This document shows positions 1 to 6,109 of a stretch of DNA of 22,060 nt, one piece after another. The position numbers were made by a program, and so were the translations under genes. How positions within the stretch are numbered: position 1 is the first letter of the stretch; every line of letters starts with the position of its first letter. This DNA comes from an uncultured Clostridia bacterium. GTDB lineage: Bacteria; Bacillota; Clostridia; Saccharofermentanales; Saccharofermentanaceae. The stretch lies in NCBI GenBank assembly GCA_937876985.1, contig CALEFT010000004.1, forward strand, positions 1-22,060, written 5' to 3'. The notes beneath the pieces are model-generated. The model was not told where the DNA came from. It did not search any database and worked only from the letters and a program-made list of their open reading frames with translations.

Positions 1-759
1 CATGCGCCTCTTTACGCCTAGTTCTTGGTCCTTCGTAGTAATTTTAATCTCGTTACCAACGATTACTGGCGCGATATGCTCGACATTTCTATACTTAACA
101 ATAGTTTCCCTATCAAATACATATCCCACATCTTTTGGTGACACTATCTTCTCGTATCGCTTCTCGTCAACTTTAGTAAATCCATAGTCCAAATCTGTTC
201 TACTACTAGAGATAAGAAGTAACTTGTCATCTTCTATTACCTGCACTTCATACTCTCTATCATTCATGAATGCAAATTTACCTTGCATTTTTACAACATT
301 CGAACCTTTCTTTATTTTGCGCACATTGAAATTTCTTAGATCAATTGGGTTCCATACTTGAATGATAGTAGGAATTTCTTTAAGATTCATTTTCATAAAA
401 AAATAATCTCTATCCCACATCTTTAGATTATATTTCTCATATAATTCTCTACTATCTGTACACATTGTAGTTTGATTATTACGAATTACACTTATATCAA
501 ACCTATCTCCGTTATAAATTGCGGTAGTTTTTCTAAAGAACAAATTATCTATATCCAGAGTGGTCATTTTTTTGAAGTATTTAGAAATCTCATTAGGCTT
601 GTCTTCAATAAACCCTTTTTCGATGTCTTCGTTATCATCGGAATTCAGAAACATCTCAACAAACTCTATATTCTCACCCCATGTGCTTTTCTTGAGATAC
701 ACATTACCAGAGTAAAACTTATCTTGATACATTACAAATTTCCCGGAAATCACTGTCAT
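1..759 (-). CDS. Hypothetical protein, paralogue of 2651-3505 (3' end outside window)
   Basis: Reading leftward from ATG at 757-759 the frame stays open for 253 codons to the window edge, so the C-terminus is missing. An AGGAGG ribosome site precedes the start. The protein is a close paralogue of the 284-aa protein at 2651-3505: both begin MTVISG, share long stretches such as the TTLDIDNLF and GKFAFMNDREYEVQVIEDD segments, and diverge after the IKITT segment near residue 242. No known domain, signal peptide or membrane segment was recognised. The flanking toxin/immunity genes suggest a role in a polymorphic-toxin locus, but that is inference from context. Nucleotide identity is uneven along the pair, highest around 181-300, as expected after gene conversion. 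Confidence 0.8.
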   Translation of the reverse strand, partial: MTVISGKFVMYQDKFYSGNVYLKKSTWGENIEFVEMFLNSDDNEDIEKGFIEDKPNEISKYFKKMTTLDIDNLFFRKTTAIYNGDRFDISVIRNNQTTMCTDSRELYEKYNLKMWDRDYFFMKMNLKEIPTIIQVWNPIDLRNFNVRKIKKGSNVVKMQGKFAFMNDREYEVQVIEDDKLLLISSSRTDLDYGFTKVDEKRYEKIVSPKDVGYVFDRETIVKYRNVEHIAPVIVGNEIKITTKDQELGVKRRM

Positions 760-795
760 GTTTTATATTCCTCCTCATACTATTTCAAAACCTTA

Positions 796-942
796 TTAGT
801 ATTTAATCTCTATTGACATTGAATTTAATTCTTTAAATATAAATATATCATTGATTGCACCACCTGTATATTGCGAACCCAAACTTAACTTAGGCACAGA
901 TATGTTAATAATCATTGCACTATCTATTTCTGTTTCCCCCAT
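796..942 (-). pseudogene. Short coding remnant or 48-aa ORF
   Basis: An ATG-to-TAA frame of 48 codons starts MGETEIDSAMIINISVPK and ends near MSIEIKY, 37 bp before the ATG of the partial gene on the left. No convincing ribosome site precedes it. It occupies the variable interval between the conserved 66-bp hairpin (957-1022) and the conserved 284-aa-type gene. The equivalent interval of the second copy encodes a different peptide. It reads like the C-terminal end of a larger protein left behind by recombination, although a genuine short gene cannot be excluded. Confidence 0.35.
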
Positions 943-956
943 ATGTTTCGAACAAA

Positions 957-1022
957 AACGACCCTACATGGCATTCGTCTTCGCGTGACCAGCGGTAGCG
1001 TCTGCTTTATGTAAAGTCGTTT
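957..1022 (-). terminator. Conserved 66-bp hairpin/terminator, copy A
   Basis: Outer arms AACGACCCTACAT (957-969) and ATGTAAAGTCGTT (1010-1022) pair with two G-U positions when read as minus-strand RNA, followed by a T-rich run (GTCGTTTTTGTT on the minus strand). It lies 36 bp after the DUF4274-like gene, so it probably ends that transcript. The GC-rich centre (CGCGTGACCAGCGGTAGCGTC) is identical in copy B at 3709-3774. T runs on both sides suggest it could act in both directions. Confidence 0.65.
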
Positions 1023-1058
1023 ATTTTATGGGTTTATATGTATGTGCAAATATTCAAA

Positions 1059-1505
1059 CTAAAAATCAAAATCTAAGCATTTCCCTTCAATATTTTCAAT
1101 GAAAATATTCTCTTCCTCTGTTATTCCTTTTTTTAATTTAAAGAGCTGAACTTTTGACAATGGTACTTTAAACTCAATTTCTCCTCTTTGATACTTTCCT
1201 GTTAATATTGAACCATATAATCTTTTTATAAAAGAAGACCATTGGGGTAAATTGGCATTATCAGATTTTTCTTCTAAATAACTTAATCCATCAGCCCTAT
1301 AAAAAATTAATAACGCTATACTTAAATCACATTTTTCATTATCTAAAACTGCTTGTGGAATATCAAAACCATTATCCCAGTTATAATTATAAGCATAGAC
1401 ATATAAAATTTCTTGATCTTCTGTTTGAGATATAGTTCTTTTTACTTCATCATTATCAGTATCGTATAATAATGCTTTTACACTTGAAATTTTATTCTCA
1501 TCCAT
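1059..1505 (-). CDS. DUF4274-like protein, presumed toxin-immunity protein
   Basis: This is a 148-aa acidic soluble protein. Residues about 33-76 contain the pattern I associate with DUF4274: a YNWDNGFDIP segment, then NEKCD and a hydrophobic ALLIFYRADG stretch. DUF4274 proteins often sit beside polymorphic toxins, and here the gene directly follows the AHH toxin fragment. Its ATG touches the toxin TAA with no gap, which implies translational coupling. The natural reading is an antidote binding the toxin in the cytoplasm, but no binding evidence exists in the sequence. The final codons, DFDF-stop, are duplicated as a scar at 3811-3825. A hairpin terminator follows at 957-1022. Confidence 0.75.
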   Translation of the reverse strand: MDENKISSVKALLYDTDNDEVKRTISQTEDQEILYVYAYNYNWDNGFDIPQAVLDNEKCDLSIALLIFYRADGLSYLEEKSDNANLPQWSSFIKRLYGSILTGKYQRGEIEFKVPLSKVQLFKLKKGITEEENIFIENIEGKCLDFDF

Positions 1506-1910
1506 TTATTGAATCCTCTCTAAGCTACGTTGCCACAAATCTACAGTTGCACCTTGACTTGGATATAATGGCAATCCGCTCTGTTGTAAATATTTTAAAT
1601 TTTGTTGTAAATCATACACTTGTTTTTGCAATGCCTCAACACTTTGATTAATATCTATTCCATCAAGTTGAGTTCTAACAAATTCGTTGCATGTTGAATG
1701 GTATCCTCTATGTCTTGACATAGCACTTATGTCATCTGCAGGAGTTCTTAAAAATAGACCGTTTGAAGCATCATCTAAGTCCATTCCTAACCCTGTGGAT
1801 AGATGCCATCCAAGCACAGTAATCGGCCTACACAGCAGTTGTTTTTCGCATGGGCATGCAATTCTGTTTTTCTCTGTTAATGCAGCTGGCTGATTTATAA
1901 AAGCAGACAA
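1506..1910 (-). CDS. AHH-type nuclease toxin C-terminal fragment
   Basis: The 134-aa frame resembles the C-terminal AHH nuclease domain (HNH/EndoVII superfamily) of Rhs-like polymorphic toxins. Recognisable segments are GMDLDDASNGLFLR (residues 42-55), SRHRGYHSTCNEFV (65-78) and a C-terminal helix ending in LYPSQGATVDLW. The A-H-H catalytic triplet expected before GMDLDD is not evident; the sequence there reads TVLGWHLSTGL. No delivery domain is attached and no ATG is available. The given start is TTG at 1908-1910, though the frame is open back to about 1954, where an AAGGAG sequence would serve an ATT codon. It may be an orphan toxin tip or a decayed, inactive relic. The DUF4274-like gene follows immediately. 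Confidence 0.65.
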   Translation of the reverse strand: MSAFINQPAALTEKNRIACPCEKQLLCRPITVLGWHLSTGLGMDLDDASNGLFLRTPADDISAMSRHRGYHSTCNEFVRTQLDGIDINQSVEALQKQVYDLQQNLKYLQQSGLPLYPSQGATVDLWQRSLERIQ

Positions 1911-1929
1911 AAAATCAGCAGTATGTCTT

Positions 1930-2421
1930 TTATTCCAAATATCCTTGTCTCCTTAACTCCTGATTAATCTTTTCTTTACGCTCGTTATCTTCTAATATTT
2001 CCCAAGAATTATGTGTTACTTCAAACGCTTCAATTTCTTTTAATTGCTCTCCAAACTTATCATCTTCTATCATTTTTCTTTCAAGACAATTGGGACATTT
2101 TGTGTTAGGAATAGTATCTATTTTTTCACCGTCAACTTCATCACATGTTATTCCGTATACACTTGATACAATTCTCGCTAATTTGCTTGACGATATACTT
2201 ATTCCATTTTCCAAACATAATTCTGCACAATATTTTTCTAATTCTTGTGTAATACTTTCGCTAAGCATATTTGCATAAGCACATATCTTCCCGCTTTTAG
2301 TAGAAACAATTCTTTCACCATATGTAGCGTTGGAAGTAAAATATAAGATACGCTCTGTTCCGCAATTTAAACATTTTCCATGTGCAACAGTAAGTTTAAA
2401 TTTATTCATTCTATTATCCAT
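1930..2421 (-). CDS. Hypothetical Cys-rich (zinc-ribbon-like) 163-aa protein
   Basis: ATG at 2419-2421 is preceded by TAGGAGA with good spacing. Cys pairs CLNC (residues 17-20) and CPNC (109-112) are about 90 residues apart and could form one zinc-binding knuckle. Cys47, Cys65 and Cys69 lie between them. The middle is helical and the C-terminus is strongly charged (EDNERKEKINQELRRQG). There is no membrane segment. It lies in the same transcription direction just before the AHH toxin fragment, which suggests a role in that cassette, such as a second immunity or accessory protein. I do not recognise the family. The frame also stays open upstream of the ATG as far as the TAA at 2524-2526. Confidence 0.7.
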   Translation of the reverse strand: MDNRMNKFKLTVAHGKCLNCGTERILYFTSNATYGERIVSTKSGKICAYANMLSESITQELEKYCAELCLENGISISSSKLARIVSSVYGITCDEVDGEKIDTIPNTKCPNCLERKMIEDDKFGEQLKEIEAFEVTHNSWEILEDNERKEKINQELRRQGYLE

Positions 2422-2523
2422 TGCTAATCTCCTATCGGCATAACCATTTGTGGCGTAAATATTGTCAAAGTTATTTATAATAATATAGTTAATACCTGAA
2501 CATCGGTATGATTCAATCAGGGT

Positions 2524-2625
2524 TTATACTTCACTTTCTATGGATTTCTCGCTAGTATCTCTTCTTGATAGTGCAAGATATGTTTCTCTAGAATCTATAT
2601 CCTCAAAACTAAGATAATCTCTCAT
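2524..2625 (-). CDS. 33-aa ORF, possibly the 5' part of a broken gene
   Basis: ATG at 2623-2625 follows GGAGCG, 25 bp after the stop of the 284-aa gene. The peptide starts MRDYLSFEDIDSRETYLALS and stops at TAA 2524-2526. Past that stop the same frame is open for a further 34 codons and runs in phase into the 163-aa gene. It could be a genuine micro-ORF in the operon or a gene interrupted by a nonsense mutation. The peptide has no recognised family. Confidence 0.4.
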   Translation of the reverse strand: MRDYLSFEDIDSRETYLALSRRDTSEKSIESEV

Positions 2626-2650
2626 TTGCGCTCCTTAATTGCATGAACTC

Positions 2651-3505
2651 TTAATTATGCTCATCGTCTCGTGTCCACGTCTGCGTTAGTAGTTGTACGT
2701 CCATAAGATTGATGAATTTATAAAAACCTCCATCTTTATCCTTCTTCATGAAATTAGTAATTGCTAGTGCCACATTGTTTGTTGTTATTTTAATTTGATT
2801 ACCAACAATTACTGTACCAATATAATTAAAGTATTTGTACTTGACGACAGTTTTCCTATCAAATACATATCCCACTTCTTTTGGTGACACTATCTTCTCA
2901 TATCGCTTCTCGTCAACCTTAGTAAATCCATAGTCCAAATCTGTTCTACTACTAGAGATAAGAAGTAGCTTGTCATCTTCTATTACCTGCACTTCATACT
3001 CTCTATCATTCATGAATGCAAATTTGCCTTGTACCTTTACAACATTCGACCCCTTCTTTACTTTAGGAATATTAAACTTTGTTAAATCAATAGGCTTCCA
3101 CACTTGAATAAAGGTAGGAATTTCTTTTAATGGCTTTATTTGAAAAAAGCAAGCTCGATTATACATCTCTAAGTTATATTCCTCATATAATTCTCCACTA
3201 TCTGTACACATTGTAGTTTGATTATCATGAATTGTACTTATATCAAACCTATCTCCGTTGTAGATGGCTGTTGTTTCTCTTTCAAATAAGTTATCTATAT
3301 CCAGAGTGGTCATTTTTTTCCAGTATTTAGAAATCTTATTAGGCTTGTCTTCAATAAACCCTTTTTCGATGTCTTCATTATCATCGGAATTTAGAAACAT
3401 CTCAACAAACTTTATATTCTCACCCATTCTATTTTTATCAAAATACACATTACCTGAGTAAAACTTATCTTGATACATTACAAAATTCCCAGAAATCACT
3501 GTCAT
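2651..3505 (-). CDS. Hypothetical 284-aa protein of the duplicated module
   Basis: This is a complete copy of the paralogous family also seen at 1-759. ATG at 3503-3505 is preceded by GAGGAGG with good spacing. The protein is soluble, charged and probably beta-rich, with many short alternating hydrophobic strands such as KGSNVVKVQGKFAFMND and DKLLLISSS. No signal peptide, membrane helix or catalytic motif was recognised. The last 40 residues differ from the paralogue. It heads a minus-strand run with a 33-aa ORF, the Cys-rich protein, the AHH fragment and the DUF4274-like gene. A function in a toxin/immunity locus is inferred from neighbours only. Confidence 0.8.
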   Translation of the reverse strand: MTVISGNFVMYQDKFYSGNVYFDKNRMGENIKFVEMFLNSDDNEDIEKGFIEDKPNKISKYWKKMTTLDIDNLFERETTAIYNGDRFDISTIHDNQTTMCTDSGELYEEYNLEMYNRACFFQIKPLKEIPTFIQVWKPIDLTKFNIPKVKKGSNVVKVQGKFAFMNDREYEVQVIEDDKLLLISSSRTDLDYGFTKVDEKRYEKIVSPKEVGYVFDRKTVVKYKYFNYIGTVIVGNQIKITTNNVALAITNFMKKDKDGGFYKFINLMDVQLLTQTWTRDDEHN

Positions 3506-3521
3506 ATTTCTATATTCCTCC

Positions 3522-3665
3522 TCATATTATATTGAAACGTTCTCTATCAAACACACCAACTAACTCCTCTGTTCCATCCGAATTAATTCTAACTAATTGC
3601 GCACCATTTGTCATCTCGCATCCAGAACTTATGCATTCTGGAATAATACTGCCGTTTTTTAAGGT
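3522..3665 (-). pseudogene. Coding remnant between hairpin copy B and the 284-aa gene
   Basis: A frame of 47 codons, bounded upstream by TGA at 3666-3668, ends at TGA 3522-3524. It contains protein-like text (GSIIPECISSGCEMTNGAQL, then a stretch ending FDRERFNII). Only an internal ATG at 3612-3614 is available and it lacks a ribosome site. It occupies the same slot as the unrelated ORF at 796-942 in the other module copy, so it is probably the C-terminal leftover of a gene replaced by recombination. Confidence 0.35.
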
Positions 3666-3708
3666 TCAAGTGTGTATTTAAGATTTGTTCTTGTGTTTCA
3701 AACAACAA

Positions 3709-3774
3709 AACGACCCTACAAAGCATTCGTCTTCGCGTGACCAGCGGTAGCGTCTGCTTTATGTAGAGTCGTTT
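3709..3774 (-). terminator. Conserved 66-bp hairpin/terminator, copy B
   Basis: Same length and centre as copy A. The minus-strand arms (AACGACTCTACAT; TGTAGGGTCGTT) pair with a G-U position and are followed by a T run. The outer-arm base changes relative to copy A mostly keep pairing. It lies downstream of the 207-aa gene at 3848-4471 and probably terminates it. Confidence 0.6.
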
Positions 3775-3810
3775 CTTTTATGGGTTTATATGTATGTGCA
3801 AATATTCAAA

Positions 3811-3825
3811 CTAAAAATCAAAATC
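3811..3825 (-). other. DFDF-stop scar: duplicated 3' tip of the DUF4274-like gene
   Basis: Fifteen bases encoding D-F-D-F-stop, followed by about 36 bp leading to the hairpin, match the end of the DUF4274-like gene at 1059-1073. Homology between the two blocks stops at 1073 and 3825. At 3825 the sequence changes to the unrelated tail of the 207-aa gene region. This marks the right edge of the duplicated block and probably of the accessory island. Confidence 0.65.
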
Positions 3826-3847
3826 GGTGTTTTGTATTTGATGATCA

Positions 3848-4471
3848 TTACCTCCTTGTCTTAGATTGTCTTGCTGCTGATGCCTCCGAGACATGGCGGC
3901 GATATGTGATAATGGATGCAGCGAATTTATGATGAATCTTGCTTGCCTCGTCTGCGATTTTCTGCATGCGGTTACCTGTAAGTCCAATGCGCTTACAGTA
4001 GTCGATAGTCTCTTCGATCTTACCAGATGAATAGTATCCATCGAGTAGGTGCTGATAGAACTTAGAGCGATCAAGCGCACGTTCAGAGAACTTGGATGCG
4101 TAGCATAATGAGAGCATGTTGTCGTAAAGTGAATGTGCTAGATATTCGTAGCCTTGGGATAGCAATTCATCGACTTGCTTGAAGACGAGAATAGACAATT
4201 CCTTGACAAGGAATCGGAGCTCACCTTCTTCGCGGTTCTCCATGCTCATATTGTGTGTCGAGACCTTCACAGAAACGACTGAATTTGTAGTGCGCTTCTG
4301 GTTAGCATCTGAATTTGACGATGGTTCTTCTGAAAGGCCATCAAATTGTTCTTCCATCACTTCATCTGATTCATCTTCCATGCCAAATACTTCGTCGTCA
4401 TCGTTAAGCTCGAATGGCAAATCGGAAGCTGACGATGTGTTAGCATTAGTCTTGATATCTTCTTCTGACAT
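3848..4471 (-). CDS. Hypothetical acidic 207-aa protein
   Basis: ATG at 4469-4471 is preceded by AAAGGAG. The first 60 residues are low-complexity, acidic and Ser/Asn-rich (DLPFELNDDDEVFGMEDES), probably disordered. Residues about 80-200 are helical, with repeated YxxLLDxYYxSGKIEE-like text suggesting a TPR-like helical bundle. The extreme C-terminus is basic (RRHVSEASAARQSKTRR). There is no signal peptide or membrane segment. The gene is divergent from the DUF1015 operon and its stop lies 23 bp from the island scar. Codon use resembles the genes to its right rather than the AT-rich island, so it is likely native. The family was not recognised. Confidence 0.75.
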   Translation of the reverse strand: MSEEDIKTNANTSSASDLPFELNDDDEVFGMEDESDEVMEEQFDGLSEEPSSNSDANQKRTTNSVVSVKVSTHNMSMENREEGELRFLVKELSILVFKQVDELLSQGYEYLAHSLYDNMLSLCYASKFSERALDRSKFYQHLLDGYYSSGKIEETIDYCKRIGLTGNRMQKIADEASKIHHKFAASIITYRRHVSEASAARQSKTRR

Positions 4472-4644
4472 AATGTGTTCTCCTTTGTAAGTTTGTAAAA
4501 ATTATTAAAGTGAAAATTGTTCTAGAACTTATGAATAGCATAGCATGTTTAGGTGGGGAAAAGATGCGACAAATAAAGACAAAAAACGACAAATGGGCGA
4601 AGTGGGAAATGGGTGGAGAACGCCTGGTGGATAAGGGTTTTTGG

Positions 4645-4654
4645 GCTTTTCGAG
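4645..4654 (+). repeat. GCTTTTCGAG 10-mer, copy 1
   Basis: Exact copy, continued as AGGGGAGG. It lies upstream of the DUF1015 operon and is co-oriented with it. Confidence 0.8.
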
Positions 4655-4686
4655 AGGGGAGGCGGAAAAGACAAAAGTTTTTTCTT

Positions 4687-4696
4687 GCTTTTCGAG
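4687..4696 (+). repeat. GCTTTTCGAG 10-mer, copy 2
   Basis: Exact copy, continued as GAAG, about 31 bp before the likely -10 element of the DUF1015 operon. TTTTCTT and AAGAAAA flank it and could form a short stem. Confidence 0.8.
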
Positions 4697-4726
4697 GAAG
4701 AAAATAAGGCAAAGAAGGCGGAAGCG

Positions 4727-4735
4727 TGCTACAAT
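4727..4735 (+). promoter_or_regulatory. Extended -10 promoter of the DUF1015 operon
   Basis: TGCTACAAT fits the TGn-TATAAT extended -10 pattern and lies about 50 bp before the ATG. No good -35 hexamer stands 17 bp upstream, which extended -10 promoters tolerate. Confidence 0.5.
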
Positions 4736-4784
4736 AACAGATAAGCTTTTTATTTTTTATAAATACTATTAAAGGAGAGTTTTT

Positions 4785-6080
4785 ATGAAGGTTCTAGATC
4801 ATATCGCGATTGCGGCGCCACAGATTATGCTACCTAAGGAGGGCACTGATCTTAAGAAGTGGTCCGTTATCGCTTGCGACCAATATACATCTGAGCTTGA
4901 GTACTGGCAGCAGGTTGAGGAAGAAGTTGGGGATGCACCATCTGCGCTTCGCTTGATTTTGCCGGAGGTATATCTTGGCAAGGAGAGCAAGGACGAGATT
5001 TCTGGTAGACTAGCAAAGATCAAGTCGACTGCGGAGAACTATCTTGAGAGCGGCGTATGGAAGAGCCTTGGAGATGGCTTTATCGTGCTTGATAGAAGTA
5101 CACCTGCACATCCATCTCGTAAGGGACTGATTGTTGCAATTGACCTTGAGCAGTATAGCTACGAACCAGGTAACAAGGAGAAGATTCGTGCGACAGAGGG
5201 AACAGTAATCAGCAGAATTCCACCACGCGTAAAGATTCGTGCAAGCTCACCAGTTGAGGTGCCACATGTAATGCTACTTATTGATGACCCGGACAAGACG
5301 GTAATCGAGAAGGCGTGGGATATCTGTGTAGAGCGTAAGAATAAGCCAATTTACGATACAGACCTTATGCAGGATAGTGGACATGTGACAGGATACTTCA
5401 TCAATTCTGTGACAGATATCTTCAGCATGGTAACAAATAATCTTGCAGAACTACTTGATAAGAGTGAGGATGGAATGCTTTTCGCTGTGGGCGATGGAAA
5501 CCACTCGCTTGCTTCTGCGAAGAAGTACTGGGATACGATTAAGGACGACCTCGACATCAAGGACAGAGGCGACCACCCAGCTAGATACGCACTCGTTGAG
5601 GTAGTAAATATTCACGATGCTGGACTAGACTTCGAGCCTATCCACCGCGTAGTATTTGGCGTAGATTCAGAGACACTTATCGCGACAGCGAAGGAATACT
5701 TCAAGGACATGGGCTTTGGCATTGCTAAGGACATTCCAACTGATGGAACACAGTATATGGTAGTCGTAGAAGAAGGCCTAGAGAACAAGGTGATTACACT
5801 ATCAAAGCCAACACATTCTCTAAGCGTAGGTTCTGCGCAGGGCTTCCTCGACGATATCGCGAAGTCAAATGAGGATGTAGAAATCGACTACATTCACGGC
5901 GAGGATTCCGTTACAAAGCTTGCTACAAAGGGCAACTGCGGAATTATTTTGCCACCTGTTTATAAGAATGCTTTCTTCTCTACAATCGCTGCTGACGGCG
6001 TATTCCCAAGAAAGACTTTCTCGATGGGAGAGGCTTTTGAGAAGAGATTCTATCTCGAGGCAAAGCTAATTATTAAGTAA
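4785..6080 (+). CDS. DUF1015 family protein
   Basis: This 431-aa soluble protein has family length and motifs. The N-terminal WSVIACDQYTSELEYW segment, the TEGTVISRIPPRVKIR segment (138-153) and the VGDGNHSLASAK signature (235-246, matching the family's DGHHR-like motif) support DUF1015. The ATG is preceded by AAAGGAGAG at proper spacing. DUF1015 proteins are widespread in anaerobes. Their biochemical role is not settled as far as I know, so no reaction is assigned. It is the first gene of a three-gene operon, 29 bp ahead of the FAD oxidoreductase. Confidence 0.9.
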   Translation: MKVLDHIAIAAPQIMLPKEGTDLKKWSVIACDQYTSELEYWQQVEEEVGDAPSALRLILPEVYLGKESKDEISGRLAKIKSTAENYLESGVWKSLGDGFIVLDRSTPAHPSRKGLIVAIDLEQYSYEPGNKEKIRATEGTVISRIPPRVKIRASSPVEVPHVMLLIDDPDKTVIEKAWDICVERKNKPIYDTDLMQDSGHVTGYFINSVTDIFSMVTNNLAELLDKSEDGMLFAVGDGNHSLASAKKYWDTIKDDLDIKDRGDHPARYALVEVVNIHDAGLDFEPIHRVVFGVDSETLIATAKEYFKDMGFGIAKDIPTDGTQYMVVVEEGLENKVITLSKPTHSLSVGSAQGFLDDIAKSNEDVEIDYIHGEDSVTKLATKGNCGIILPPVYKNAFFSTIAADGVFPRKTFSMGEAFEKRFYLEAKLIIK

Positions 6081-6109
6081 TTATTGATTATTGAGGAACT
6101 GACCACGGT

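Larger units (their letters stand above)
4472..4784. promoter_or_regulatory. Divergent intergenic region, 313 bp
   Basis: This region separates the 207-aa gene from the DUF1015 operon. It holds an unusually purine-rich plus strand from about 4556 to 4725, several GACAAA words, two copies of the 10-mer GCTTTTCGAG (4645, 4687) and an extended -10 promoter near 4727-4735. No ORF inside it looks like a gene. Confidence 0.6.

Noticed and set aside
1..3825. Integron-like attC interpretation of the 66-bp hairpins
   Set aside because: The arms lack the GTTRRRY/RYYYAAC core sites and no integrase gene is visible.
3826..4080. 89-aa minus-strand frame overlapping the 207-aa gene and ending in DFDF
   Set aside because: It is out of frame with the better-supported 207-aa gene and lacks its own ribosome site. 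Only its last four codons are meaningful, as a scar of the DUF4274-like gene.
4446..4712. Frames on both strands in the divergent region before DUF1015
   Set aside because: They are low-complexity translations of the purine-rich tract, with no ribosome sites.
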